Assembly (NCBI GenBank): GCA_037013495.1
Contig: CM072806.1
Location: 21,093,501-21,157,500 of the forward strand
Direction: 5' to 3'
DNA from: Hippophae tibetana
Taxonomy: Eukaryota; Streptophyta; Magnoliopsida; Rosales; Elaeagnaceae
Length of the DNA stretch: 64,000 nt
Position numbers and translations under genes: made by a program
In this document: positions 34,221 to 47,429 of the stretch, in pieces
How the letters are laid out: each line of letters starts with the position of its first letter
How positions within the stretch are numbered: the stretch's first letter is position 1
Notes under the pieces: model-generated
Databases searched by the model: none
Told to the model about the DNA's origin: nothing
The model's input: only the letters and a program-made list of their open reading frames with translations

Positions 34221-35291
34221 ATATATATATACATACGAGGTGGAGTTTTTTAACACCAAATATTTTAAAATTCTGGATACGTATTCGATAATTATTTTTC
34301 AATTTTTTTTAATTTCATAAATTTAAAGTGTACTCATATCTATGTTGTATCTATTTTACACGAATATTTTTTTAAAAATAAAAGAATTTATGTAACAAAA
34401 GCTTTTATAACCACCATTTTGCTTCCTCTTTTCCAACTCATTTTCAACCATTTGAATAAGAACTTTGTGTGTTTCTATTTTAGCAACCTAATAGAGATAA
34501 AAATTTGAAAAAAATGAATAGATTCCCAGAGAATATAAAGAAAGTTGAAAATCATTCTTAATTCAAAGCATAAACTGCTCTTGGATTGCTTGAGGTAAAA
34601 ATTCAAAGAGCTTGAGAGTTGAGAAACTATTCAGCGAGTTTCTTTTTCCATAGGTCACTTACATCTACAATCTCACGAGCCAGAATTTCATTCAACTTTA
34701 TTACAAGATGTTATACATCGCTATTAATGTATTAAACTAAAATACTCATGTTCATGTCCTTATCTTAAGTTTAGATAATAAAGCACTACTTTTAAACATA
34801 AATCATCTTATACATTAATTGATCTTTCAAAACTTAGAATAGCTTTCTTTTTTTTATAAGCAATTGGAACAATTTGTTTGCAATATAAAACTCTTCACTA
34901 GCCATACTACAAAATACGAATCCATTATCACTCAACGGCAGTAGACAAATAAATCACGTAACATTTACTAAAATATAAAATAAGCAAAATGAATATTTAA
35001 GAATAAAATTTAAAAGCCAAGACTAAAAAAGTAGTAAGACTCTAAGACAATGCCCAAGTCAAACTGCATCAGGGAATAGTATAATGTTCAATATCCCCTT
35101 AAATATGGGCCATCTTGCTATAATTAAATTAATTTTAAAATAATATGATAATTTATACGTTATATACATAAATAAATAAATATTATTTACCTGATTTACT
35201 TAGTGATTTGACATAAATACTCATCAAGAAATAATGATTTGACATAAATAATCATCAAGAAATAAATCATCACTATTTGCTTATCAAGAAA
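34221..35291. other. AT-rich spacer between two retroelements
   Basis: No gene is recognised. The stretch 34390-34720 has more balanced composition but shows no frame or family signature I can name. Short direct repeats of ATCATCAAGAAATAA occur at 35215-35290, just before the first Gypsy LTR. Confidence 0.45.
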
Positions 35292-36318
35292 TGTGATATG
35301 TATTATTTTATACATATATTTATGCATTAATTTTCACATATTTATAATAATTTTTTTTTATAGTTTTTATGTGTTTATTCTATGTAATACATGTGTCTAG
35401 AAATGAAATAAGCAAAAAAAAAATGCAAAACCATGTATTTAGAACAAAAACAATATACTTGATCAATCAAGCAATAGGTCGATCGATCTAGTTTTGATTT
35501 TGTGCTTTTGAGTTGGAAATGCACGAGTTAGATTGATCGAGAAAAAAGTCTTTATTGATCGAGCAGTTCAATCAGTACTTTAATATGACATTTTTTAGTA
35601 CCAATTTTTAATCATGACTATTGGATCAATCAAATTCTAATCCAATTCAAATTAGCTTTGAAAATACACTATATCTAAGGGGTCTTCAAAACACAACAAT
35701 AGCAACAGGGAATAAAAGAGATCAAATAACACATCTAGGGAAACTTTTAGAGGAGATTTTGGACTTCATAAACTTTTCTTAATACTCTTCTTTTTAGTTT
35801 TTCATGATATTAATGTTGATTCTTATGAAATCTAGTTAAACTAATGATGTGATTGTGAAAAATTTCAAGCCTTAGACTATGATATAATCAATTTATTTTC
35901 ACAATAATTTTAGTTTCAAATCTTGATTTTTGAAGTGGTTAGTTCTATGCTTGAATGCCAAAATTATGCATGTATGAATTAAAAAAAATTAATTAGTTTA
36001 TTGCATAAATATGTTTGAATTTAGTCTAAGATGTTAGTAAGTAATTGCTAATATTTTTATTCAAAGTGTTATCTTGTGGATACTATCACAAATAGGATTG
36101 AATACATACGTTAAAGGTTAAACGATTGTTCTAATCTTACATTGTTTAATTATCATCTTTTTAGATCTTAATATAATGAATTAATTAAATTTAGTAAACA
36201 TATTCCTAAGTTGTTAAGGATTTAGGATAGTTAATAAATAGACATTAATCAATTATATGATAAGAAAAGATGAAATATCTTGAGCGGATCTAAACTTCTA
36301 AACTTAAAGTTAAGAATT
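35292..36318 (+). repeat. Gypsy LTR copy A (partial)
   Basis: Begins TGTGATATGTATTATTTTATAC, as the neighbouring LTRs do, and its second half (35760-36318) parallels 36890-37565 in LTR copy B almost line by line. It ends AAAGTTAAGAATT and abuts copy B directly. The region near 35460-35580 has repeated GATCGATC-like motifs. It lacks the terminal 330 nt that copy B has before its primer binding site. Confidence 0.6.
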
Positions 36319-37893
36319 TGATAAGTATTTTTATGCATATTTTTAAGGTATCAATTCATTTATACTTATATGTATTTTATTATTATAATGAGTTAATATA
36401 ATTTATTTTTTATTTATTGAGAAAATATATATTTTCTATATTTTTGAGATTTTTTCTTGAATTATTTAGATCAAGAATATTAACTAAGCCATGTAGCTGG
36501 TGCGTGTCATGTGTCTTCCTCCAACTAAGCCATGTATCATGACGTGGTTCTCCAACTCTTCATGGTGTTACTTCAACCCTGACTCGTGCATAGCGCGTGT
36601 AGTGTGTCACTTTTTGAGTAGCTCGCCACATCAGGCACGTGTTGCGTGTTTTCCAGCTGCAAGTGTGGATGACTCCCTCTGAACACAATTTGATGCGTTT
36701 AGATCCATTTGACCTACTAACTCTATCCATTATAATTCCAACAGCCTTATTTCCGTTTTTCTCTTTTATAAATACAAAACAATACTCCATAAAATACATA
36801 CAATATCATAATTAAAAAAATAAGATCATAACTACATAGAAAATTAAGATTCAATACAACTTTGGTAGCTCTTTCAAGGGAATTTCATGAACAAGTTGAA
36901 GATAGTTTTTTTTTTCTTTTGACTCTAATAATTTGTCTAATTCAAATTATTTTCGTTATCCTTTCTTTTCTTATTTTAGGATCTTTAGTTATTATTATAG
37001 ATTTGATAAATTTTATATCTAGTTAAATATTCAATGTGATTGTGAGAAATTTGAAATCTTAGATTATGAGATAATTAATTTAAAGTAATGGATAATTTTA
37101 GTTTATAATTGTAGGTAATTTCAAGTCCTAGACTATGATTTAACTAATTTAAAGTCATAGATAGTTTTAGTTTCAATTCTTGATTTTTGATTTATTTAAT
37201 TGAATGCTAAAATTATGCTTGTATGAATTTAGAATAACTAACTAGTTTATTGTATGAATATATTTACAGCGATGTTAGTACATAATCACTAATATTCTTA
37301 TTTGAAGTGATATGTTATGGTTGTTGTAACAAGTAGAATTGAATACATTTACTAAAGGTTAGACGATTGTTCTAATCTTACCAAATATAGCTATATTTTC
37401 TTAAATTTTAATACAATAACTGAATTAAATCTAGTGAGTGTGCTTCTAGATTGTTCATGATTTAAGTTGGTTAATAAGCTTACCTTTAATAATTTACAAT
37501 GTAATAAAAGATGAGAAGTCATAAGGAGACTTTGACTTTTAAAGCTAAAGTTAAGAATTCAAGAATAATTTTTAAATTATGAAAGTGATTTAGAACTTAA
37601 GAAATTAATTTACATTCATGACATGATTAATAAAACTATAGGTTAGTGGTGAAGATAGTCCCATAATTACATTTCTCTCAATATTCTTGTACAACTTATT
37701 TTATTATTTTATATTATTTTCTTCAAAAAAACAACAAAACACTTTCTTTTATTAATTTTAAGTAATTTACTAATGAACTAGTAATTAGGAGTATATTTTG
37801 TTACTAATCCTCATGGGTACAACAACCATTATTCTTAAATTACTTATTACTTGTACAAGATCATGTATACTTACATGTTTTCAACCGTGTTAA
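36319..37893 (+). repeat. Gypsy LTR copy B
   Basis: Starts TGATAAGTATTTTTATGCAT and ends just before a degenerate primer binding site. The first 160 nt resemble LTR copies C and D. A GC-richer stretch at 36490-36690 contains one GCACGTG. The segment from 36890 to 37565 matches copy A. An apparent frame at 36500-36682 falls within this LTR and is not a gene. Confidence 0.65.
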
Positions 37894-37918
37894 GTTTTTG
37901 GCACTTGTTGGGGATTGG
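37894..37918 (+). other. Degenerate Gypsy primer binding site
   Basis: TTTTTGGCACTTGTTGGGGA resembles the TGGCGCCGTTGCCGGGGA segment that follows the 5' LTR in Athila/Tat-like plant Gypsy elements, with several C-to-T or G-to-A changes typical of methylated DNA decay. Confidence 0.7.
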
Positions 37919-38089
37919 TTTAATAATTTTACTAATAATTGCTTGTTTTTTCTATTTTTTTAATTTTTATATGAATTAATTCTTTTAAAGTGTTAATGTT
38001 CGGGGTAAAGATACACATATGGATGTAGCATACCCTACATACAATGAATTTCTTGCACCACACTTTAACATAAATAAGGCAATTGGGAC

Positions 38090-38800
38090 TATGTTAATGC
38101 TATGAATGGATTTGAAAGCCAGAGTCCTAGGTATGATCTATATTCTAATATGTACAATACAGATGATGGATCATCAATACTCAAGCTATTTATATAGAAA
38201 TCCAGTAGTTGATTTCAACATCATACCTAGCTTTTCATTTTCAATACAACAACCTAATCTAACTACTCAAGTTAAGTCTCTTGAGGACTTAATAAATTCC
38301 TTTGTTGCTAACACTTTGGAGTTTAAACAGGTAAATCAAGCTTTTCTTAAGGAATAAGAAAGTCCAAGGAGAAATCTTGAGATATAAGTTAACCAAATTT
38401 GAATGAGGAATTCAACATCACACCTAGTTTTCCATTCCTAATGCCACAGGCCACTCTACCCACTTAATGTAAGTCTCTAGAGGACTTGATAACTGTTATG
38501 GCTATTGATAATGTTAAATTTCAACAGGAAATCACTACTGCTATCAACAATTTTGAGACTTAAATTGACCAATTGGTCATAGTAGTGGAAAGCCTAAAAG
38601 TACATGCAGATGTTAAGTTTCCTTCCCAAATAGATGCTAACCTAGAGAGACTGTCAATACTATTATTATGAAGAATGGTAAGCAACTAGAGAATCCTCAA
38701 AAAATACCTACAAATGATATATCCAAAAAAAGGACTAGTGAGGAAGAAGAGACCATTACCCAAAGAATTCAATGTGATACTAAAGGTAGTATTCGAACCT
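38090..38800 (+). pseudogene. Gypsy gag C-terminal remnant 1
   Basis: Frames include MDLKARVLGMIYIL, RNPVVDFNIIPSFSFS and SLEDLINSFVANTLEF (38106-38357). Later come TIIMKNGKQLENPQK (about 38655-38705) and SEEEETIT. The pattern of LE-Q-L, a VE.L spacer and then a NGKQLENP motif matches the end of plant Gypsy gag, where the consensus is TLRSGKQLE. Stops and frameshifts are numerous. Confidence 0.6.
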
Positions 38801-38867
38801 TCCTTTTTCACTAATAACCATGGCTTATCTTTTTCCAATAGGTTTGACATTTCAATAAAGTAGAATT

Positions 38868-39164
38868 ATGAAAAAGGAAAAATTTGGAGACATTCCCAAA
38901 TTGAAAATCCATATAACTATTATGAAAGATATTAATGAAGAACCTTGTTATGAAAAGTACCTTAAGAAAAAATTTCTTACCAAGGACAAGCTTAAGGATA
39001 AGAAAGAGATAGGTGTGGGAGAGAATATATCTAGTATGCTTCAAAGGAAACTACTACCAAGATGCAAGGATGTAAACAATGTATTGCTAGCTCAAAATTT
39101 TGACATCACACAATTCAAAACCTTTGATGATGGTGGACGAGAAGAGTTGGATAAGTTGGACTAA
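38868..39164 (+). pseudogene. Unassigned frame next to gag remnant 1
   Basis: A 98-codon frame, MKKEKFGDIPKLKIHIT..., is rich in Lys/Glu/Asp. Its counterpart in internal region 2 is broken, which suggests a remnant of the element rather than a host gene. It sits just before the post-pol segment, where a Gypsy element may have once encoded the end of its reading frame. No family is recognised. Confidence 0.3.
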
Positions 39165-40825
39165 AGACGTTAAATCAAGTAACTTGTAGGAGGTAATCCA
39201 CTAGATTTGTTTTCTACTCCATTTTTACTTATTTTTACATTACATATATCCATATGTTTACATTGAAGATGATGTAAAAATTAAGTGTGGAAGAGTGTTA
39301 AAATATCACTATATTTATATTTTTCTATTATGATTTATTAGTTTAGCATGTTTTAGGATTAGTATGCTCTGGTAGCATAGTTAGGACTAATAGACGGGCT
39401 TAGAAACAATCACATATTATCTCTTTGTTTTTTGAAATCTGTGATGAAATAAGCTAAACAATATTAGATATATAAAAAGGACAATCAATGTTGGTAGAGT
39501 CTTGACCTTGTTCCTAAGTGAAGGTAAATGTATGATAATTTTACTATAAAATTTCACACACAATACCTAAATTGGTGATAGATGAATTTATATGCATATG
39601 CTTATGAAAACATGTTGTGAATTCCTTGGATTTGCTATGATTTTAATGAATAAGAATATGTTTCGAGAGCTTTTCTTTAAATTTATCAAGACGAATGCTA
39701 AATATATTTCTTGAAAAATGATTAAGGCAATATAATTAACTTCTTTGGCTAAATCTCTTACTACTTGTACTCTATCATAGTGTTGTGTTATCAGCCAAAA
39801 TTAGTGGTATTAGCTAGCCATGGCTAGTCCCAAATATTCAAGGGAGACATAAGTCTAATGACCCACTAAACCCTTTTATTAAGTACCTTTCAAGTTGTAA
39901 TAAATCCTTTCCATACCCGTATTAGTGAACAGCCAAGGCTAACATTGAAAGGGAAATTATAGCCAAAGTATGTATTCATAAACCCTTTTGACAATGGACA
40001 ATTTGGATTTGAAATAATTCTCCAACATTGTTTTTTCACCACACTAAGTTTAAAAGCATGTATATCTTTGAATTATAAACCACATTTAGTATGATTGTTA
40101 GTGAGTCTATTCTAAGCTAACTAATGTATATTCCTCTTATCATCTTTTGAACCCCATAAGAAATTTTGACAACCCTTCTCAAGCTCCTTACAAATTCCTA
40201 AGGGCAACACCATATATTTCATGGCATAATTTGGAGAAACAAAAGAAATTGTTTTTAGAAGAAATTTCTTACAAGCCAAGATAATTGGGGGAGTTTAACT
40301 TCATGACATCTCTACATACATAGTTTCCAATGGTTTCTTACATGTGTAATTTCTCGATTGTCTTTGTCCTTTTTGTATGTCAAAAAAGAGAGTTATTTAC
40401 ATCTCTTCATTCTCATGTTTCATATTATTATGCATATAGGAGGAATTACATATAAGGAGAGAACACATTTGTGGGGAGAATACCTTACATTGTAATGTTT
40501 TATTATGAGCTGGATTGATGTGAATACATACACTGCTTGATTTCCATCTACATTTTTTTTATGTCTATGTAAACCGAACTAATATATAATGAATTTTTCT
40601 AGCCAAATTTTCATATACTTTGTCTTTGAGCTTTAGCTACATAACGAATATGGATTTATCGGATCATAGGATAGTTCCACTATAAAAACTAAGATATCAA
40701 TGTAATTTTACTTTACTTCTATGAGTATCATGTAGTGAGAGAGTTGTTATACCACACGAAAATGCCAACAGAAGAGTTTATAAGGTATATAAGTGTTGGA
40801 TACTTTCTTGGACAAAATATTTGCC

Positions 40826-42125
40826 TGTTAATAAGTGATATTTTATACATATTTTTATATATTAATTCCTTTAAAAATTATATATATTTTATTAGTATAA
40901 TGAGGTAAAATTATTTATTTTGTATTTATTAAAAAATATATTATTTTCTAGAATTTTAGAAAATTTTATGGATTTTTTTATGATTTTTATTTGACAGGTA
41001 GATATACTTAGCACAAAATACCCAAAACCTCCATGACATCAATGCGTCGCTATTCACTTCTAACCTTAGGTTATGACACACACCCTTATACATAAATCTT
41101 TGTTCATGATTTTTGTTGTTGTGTATTCCTTATATGTATAACATGTGTATTATAAATCTTAATACAACTTAAAAATATATCAATTTTCTTAATATAAATA
41201 CAAAATAACATCCCATAAAATGGAGAGTATCAAAATTGCACAAAAAATAAGATAAAATTTTAAAAAATACAAAAATTGTAGAATTAAATAGGAGACCACA
41301 TTTGAAAAGAAGAGAATTTAAGAAGTAATTAAAAAAGTTAAAATGCAAAATTAAAGACAAAAATCCTAACACTTCTTCCCCTTTCTTTTATTATTTTCAT
41401 GAATAACTAATTGTGAGTGATTTTGGAGCCTTAAACATGAATTGTAATATTTAATAAGATTGGTAATATTCTATTCAACTAATCTTTTTGATCGTATGTT
41501 AATTCTTAGTTTTAATTTTATATGAATTTATATGATTGTTTTAAGTATATAATTAAATAATCAAATTAATTTATCATTAATCAATTTAATTGACCGAAAA
41601 TGTAATCACTTAATCAATCTAAATAATTAGTGATAAATTTCCTACAATTAGAATTAACACTCAAGCTTGTATGTTTAACCTTGATCCAATTTGTTTCTTT
41701 AAAAACTAATGTTTTTGATAGATTAAATTTAGAGAACTTAATTTAGGTTGTATATTAAAAAGAGTTGGATTAAAAGTTTGTTTAATTAATGAATCTGTAA
41801 AAAGAGTTAAGATTTTTGTTTTTGTGAATTTCTCTAAGTTACTATAATCAAAGAATGTGATAATAGGATATGCTTTTTTTTGTTTTACGATATATGTTAG
41901 TGGTGGAGAATGATTCTGCAATCGTTCTTTTATTTTAATATTTATCGATCTTTATATATTTTTTACTTTAATTAATATTTAGTTGTTAGATTTAATTTTC
42001 AGTTTACAAAACAAAACTCCAAAATCTTTTACAAGAAATATCCTTACTTACTATATACTAAATTACGACATCGTAAGCGATTTAAAGTGAGCTTTAAATT
42101 GACAGTTCAATTGAACAAGCATTAA
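40826..42125 (+). repeat. Gypsy LTR copy C
   Basis: Starts TGTTAATAAGTGATATTTTATA and is homologous along its entire length to copy D, including AATACCCAAAACCTCC, CATAAAATGGAGAGTATCAA and TTAAAGTGAGCTTTAAATTG near the end. It follows internal region 1 and precedes internal region 2. Confidence 0.8.
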
Positions 42126-44706
42126 TTATATATTTTCTTTATTTTTATTTTGGTTTATTTATATATTTTTTATTTTTACTTAGCTTGTTTATAATATTTA
42201 TTTACTTTTCAAAGCCATAGTAAATTGCTAGTTTTTATTTATTTATTTTCTTTAGTTTATTATTATTAGTTTAGATTTATTTATTTATTTATCTATGCCT
42301 ATTAACTTTTTTTCTTGAAGTGTTGAATACCAAAGGAACATAAATACATAGTATACCCTACATACACTGGATTGAATTCCTATGCCACACTTCAACAAAG
42401 TAATTAAGACTACCCTAATACTACATATGGATTTGAAAGCCAAAGTTTTAGGTATGATCTATATTCTAACATATATAATGCAAGATGGTAGGATTATCAA
42501 TATCCAAGTTATTCATATAGAAATCTAGCAGAGAGATTCAACATTACACCTAATTTTCCAAACCTAATGTTGCAACAAACTTCAACCACTCATGGTAAAT
42601 CTTTACAATATTTGATAAATACGATAATATCCAACACTACTCAATTGCAACAATATACTATTAAGTTTTAGTAAGAATCACTCAAGTTTCATCAAGATAC
42701 AAAATGATATTATCAAAAATCTTGAGACTCAATTTGGTAAACTAGTCACAGTAGTGGAAAGACTAGAAGCACAGACAGTTGTTGAGCTCTCCTACCAAAT
42801 AGAAGCTAAACCTAGAGAAATTGTCAATGTCATTATTATAGAGAATGGTAAGCAATTAGAGAAGCTACAAAGAATCGCTATGAATGATATATACAAAGAA
42901 AAGATTAGTGAGGAGGAAAATATCATCACCCTTAAAGAATTCAATGTGACACCAAATGTAGTATTTGAACCTTCCTTTATTTACCGATGATCTTACTTTA
43001 TCTTTCTCTAACATGAATAGTATCTTGATGATTTTTTTCTAACCAAGGAAAAGCTTAAGAATAACAAAGAGAATGGTATGAAGAGAGAATGTGTCTAGTA
43101 TTCTTCAAAGAAGACCACCATCAAGGTGCAAGGATGTAAATAATGATTTTCTAGCTTAGAAATTCAACATCACAAACTTCAAGATCTTTGATGTTGGTGG
43201 ATAATAAAAGTGATAACGTTGGGCTAGCGATATTAAACTAAGCTCTTTGTGGGAGACAATCTACCAGATTTGTTTTCTACTCCCTTTTTACTTAATTTTA
43301 CATTACATATATGCATGTGCTTACATTGAAGACAATGTAAGAATTAAGTGCGTGGGAGTTTTGAATCATCATTATATTTATTTTTTATGATTTATTAATT
43401 TAGCATGTTTTAGGATTAGTATGCTCTAAGTAGCATAATTTTTTTCGTTTTTAGAATTTATTTATTACATTGTTAGGATAATTAGGATTAATTAAAGGGC
43501 TTAGAATTAACCATAATTTCTATTTTTATGTTCGGGCATCTATGATGAAATTAGCTAAACATTATTAGGACAAAAAGGATAATGAATACTGATAGAGTCT
43601 TATTTTGTTCCTAAGTGGAGGTAATTTTATGATAATTTTACTCAATTTACATGCACAATAGTTAAATTGGTGATAGAATAATTTCTATACATAAAATTGT
43701 GAAAAATGTTGTGAATTTCTTGAAACTTTGTTATACTTATAATGAATAAGAATAGGTTGCTAGAACTTTTCTTTTAAGTTTATGAAGGCGAATACTAAAT
43801 TTATTTATTGAAAAATGATTAAGGCGATTGGATTAACTTATTTGATTGAATTGTCTTACCCTTAATATTATTGTTCTTTCAAGAACAACTTTTTTAGAGA
43901 ACCAATTTGAGCTTACATAAGCCATTTATTTATACCAAATCTGTATCCTTTAAACCAAACATATTTTCCATACCCTATAGCTCAAGAATAGTGAAGTTGC
44001 ACAAAAAGGGAATAGATTCTATAAAAATATTATAATAAAAAAATTGTTCTATAATTGATTAAAATCCCAATAAAAAAAAAACAACTACTACAATATGTTT
44101 AAGAAAAAAAGAAAGTTAAAAAACAAAATAATAATAATAATAATAATGGGACTAGCTGAAAGAATTATAAAAATGATCGTTTATTATTAAAAAAAGTGAT
44201 AAAATAAAATAAAAGAAACCAATAATTATGTTTGTCTTATGATAATATTATTTATAAATCTCTTTCTCTTAATGCATGATCTCATGAACTTTTGTCTCTC
44301 AATTTCCTTTTCATTTGATTGAATCAACAAACATAGCCACATATTATAACCAAATGAAAGATATTTTGATTTTAAGGAATACTTTTGGAGAGTAGAGGTA
44401 TAATTTTAAGAAAAAGTCGATTGAATTCAATTCTAAAAAATAGTGATATTTGATTGGGAGAAACAATGTTTCAACTTTTTATGTTACATGATTTGATTAT
44501 TGCTAATTGATAATACATCCCATACTTTGAGCATGATTATTGTACACTAGTTGTAGTAAAGAAATGATTAGAAATAATATCTAACATTTATTATAATTTA
44601 AATCCATAATATTGTTTAGCATTTTAGATAAAATGTCAGAAAACTTATTCTCTTAATTATGGGTCTTGACTTTGCTCAAGGATTAACAAATAGTAGGAGT
44701 AGAATA
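42126..44706 (+). mobile_element. Gypsy (LARD-like) internal region 2
   Basis: Carries the same order as internal region 1: a gag remnant, then the post-pol segment (about 43225-43340 with GTGGGAGACAATCTACC and GAAGACAATGTAAGAATTAAG). The copies C and D flank it, so 40826-46067 forms one element of about 5.2 kb. No pol domains remain. Confidence 0.7.
42430..42990 (+). pseudogene. Gypsy gag C-terminal remnant 2
   Basis: LKAKVLGMIYIL is followed in another frame by LETQFGKLVTVVERLEAQ and KPREIVNVIIIENGKQLEK (42724-42880). This aligns with the plant Gypsy gag end, KPRENVSAITLRSGKQLE in consensus from memory. It keeps a 78-codon open frame to 42990. It is a closer match to the consensus than remnant 1. 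Confidence 0.65.
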
Positions 44707-44718
44707 TTTTAATAAGTG

Positions 44719-44779
<61 letters not shown>

Positions 44780-46067
44780 TTATATATCAATTCCTTTATA
44801 TATATATATATATTATGAGCTAAAATTATTTATCTCATATTTATTAAAAAAATATAATTTTTTAGAATTTTATGAATTTTCTCAAACTTTTATGGATTTT
44901 CTTAGAATTTGTATTTGAGAGATGTATATATATAACTATATATTTAAAAATACCCGTAGATGTACTTCACAAAAAAATACCCAAAACCTCCTGGCCACTA
45001 ACATGTCATTATCCATTCCTAAACATAAGTTATGACATATGGCATATAACTCGTGTATTATCAGTACTAATATAACTCAAAAATAGATTAATTTTCTCAA
45101 TATGAATAAAAATAACACCTCATAAAATGAAGAGTATCAAAATTACATGAAAATTAAAAGAAACATAAAAAAATTACATAAATTAAAGAATTAAGATGGA
45201 GGCAACAATTGAGAAGAAGAAAATTCAAGAAGCAATTAAAAAAGTTGGAGGGAAAATTAAAGACAAAAATTCTAAGTTTTTTAATTTATTGTTTGCTATG
45301 AGTAACTAATTTTATAATTGATTACGAGTGATATCAAAACTCTAGACATGGATTACAATATTTGGTAATATCTAAATTGTTCTATTCAATTATTATTTTT
45401 GATTGTGTATTAATTCTCAGTTTTAATTATTGTTTGAATTTTTTTGATTATTTAAGTATACAATTAAATAATTAAATTAATTCATCATTAATCAATTTAG
45501 TTGATTGGGTACGTAATCACTTAATCAATTTAATTAATTAGTGATAAATTATTTGCAATGAGAATTAATAGTCAAGATAACTAAATAGAGCTTATGTGTA
45601 TTCCTTAACCCAATTTACTTCTTTAAATATTACTAATTTCGATAGATTCAATTTAGAGAGCTTATTCTAGGTTGTCTATTAAAAAAAGTTGGATTAAGAG
45701 TTTCTTTTAATTCAATGAATCCGTAAGAAGAGGTGGAAATTTTTGCTTTTGTGAATTTCTCTAAGTTGATATAATTAAAGAATATGAGAATATGATATGT
45801 GTTTGTTGATGTGCAATACATGCAAGTAGTGAAAGATAATCATGCGATCATTCTTTTAATTGAATCTTTATCATAATCTTTATATTTTAATTAATATTTA
45901 TTTGTTAGATTTAATTTTTAGTTTACAAACAAACCCCCCATTTTAATAATAGGAGTTAGTTTCTTAAATCCTCTAAGAAAATACCCTTACTTGCTATTTA
46001 CTAAATGATGGCATCTTAAGTAATTTAAAGTGAGGTTTAAATTGACTGTACATCTCAACATGCATCA
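44707..46067 (+). repeat. Gypsy LTR copy D
   Basis: Homologous to copy C from TTTTAATAAGTGATATTATATA to TTAAAGTGAGGTTTAAATTG and CAACATGCATCA. It has an expanded (TA)n run near its start. The copies differ by many substitutions, so the insertion is old. Confidence 0.8.
44722..44771. repeat. (TA)n microsatellite
   Basis: A TA dinucleotide run of about 25 units lies inside Gypsy LTR copy D. Copy C has a short mixed TA/TTT stretch at the same place, so the run expanded after insertion. Confidence 0.9.
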
Positions 46068-47350
46068 CTTGTAAATATGTTTCTAGACTTGTTTTCAAGT
46101 TTATCAAGTAAAACTAAAGAAATGTTTTAGTTTCATATAATCTTTTAGGTATACATTTTATAACTATCACTTATAATATTGAACTCATGCATTAAACAAT
46201 ACAATTTCACCATACTTGGAATTATGATTAGTGTTAAAGTCTGGTGCACAAGTTACCGCTGATCGATCGAACTAGTTCCAAATTGATTGATTAAGCTCAA
46301 TATTTTTCTTTTAAAATATTTATTTATACTCGGGCTAACTTGTAAAATTATCACTTATCATTTTCTTTAATGTACTTTAATATTATTTAAAATATGTCAT
46401 AAAATATATGCTAAGATATAACCGAAATTATAAGCTAAAATTTAGGATAAAATATAAGCTAAAATATTGGATAAAATATAGCCTAAATAGCTTAAGAGAT
46501 CTTAAAATCTCAATGAAACTTCTTTAAAAAGAACTCTTATTTAAATAGGAGTCTTCTTGATTAATGTGTATTACTAATCCTATTTCTAATAGAAAATATA
46601 CTTATCAATTACATAGGAGTGAGATTTTAATTTTTCTATAAATATAGCTCATTGATCATTGTTTCAAATTATCACACAACACATAATTCTGAAGAGCACA
46701 AATCTAAAGGATTTTAATTTATATTTTCTCTCAAATAATTTATGAACATATAGCTTCTTCTTCTTAGAATTTTCTATCGCTTACATCAATTCTTCACATG
46801 TATAGTCATACTTTATTGAATTGATTATTTACGTTAATAGAAGCTATGCTTATTAATCATGCTCTTCAATCGTTGTTCTAGGGTTGCAATAGATTTTCAT
46901 CGATTGAAATATTTGTTGAATATATTAGCTTAAGGTTCATTCATGATTGAAATATATGTAGAACACACATATACACTTGTATTTTTGTGTTGACACTTTT
47001 GTAGGTGAATCTGTGGACGCGTCTAATTAGTGAGGAGATAATTGAAACGTTGATCTAGATACTGCTCACTCTAATTTTATAAACTTTTAAATTAGAGTAT
47101 GGGTTCATAAGTTATGTATATTGAAATAGTATCCTAGTGATGGTAGTATAAGATTTAATTTATACTTGAATATTTGGTTTTAATAGTGGAAAGTCAGGTA
47201 GTTCAATAGACTAATGGTTTTTCTCCTTAGTCATGGTTGTGGCCTAGGTTATTTTCATCCAAACATATCATGTGTTATTTTCAATTTTAACACTTTACTA
47301 TTTACGCTTGATTGCATGTCTAGTCGTTTTGTTTAGTTAACGAAATTATA
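46068..47350 (+). repeat. Copia LTR, solo (same family as 50960-51815)
   Basis: Begins with CTAGACTTGTTTTCAAGTTTATCAAG and has a TATA-like TTCTATAAATATAGC near 46640. Its 3' part (AGTATCCTAGTGATGG, ATCATGTGTTATTTTC) matches the complement of 51030-51200 (AGTATCTTAGGGATGA, ATCGTGTGTTATTATT). The CGTGTGTTA segment near the end is typical of SIRE/Maximus-type Copia LTRs. No PBS or coding region follows; it abuts Gypsy LTR copy D on the left. Confidence 0.6.
46395..46495 (+). repeat. Degenerate AAAATATAAGCTA tandem repeat
   Basis: Units resembling GGATAAAATATAAGCTAAAATAT recur four to five times with about 22-nt spacing inside the Copia LTR, upstream of its TATA-like box. Confidence 0.6.
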
Positions 47351-47429
47351 AATTTATATATTTTAAAATAACTTATTCACCTCTTTTTAGGGTTATTAGG
47401 TCCATTTTAGAACTCTCAAAAAACACGAG

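Larger units (their letters stand above)
37919..40825 (+). mobile_element. Gypsy (LARD-like) internal region 1
   Basis: Contains a gag remnant (38100-38800) followed directly by the non-coding post-pol segment (about 39165-39310: TTGTAGGAGGTAATCCACTAG and GTAAAAATTAAGTGTGGAAG), which in full-length Athila/Tat-like elements lies after integrase. Protease, RT and integrase are absent, so this is a deletion derivative. It is homologous over its length to internal region 2 (42126-44706). Confidence 0.65.

Noticed and set aside
36500..36799. Two overlapping frames on opposite strands
   Set aside because: Both fall in the GC-richer part of Gypsy LTR copy B; low evidence of coding and no conserved motif.
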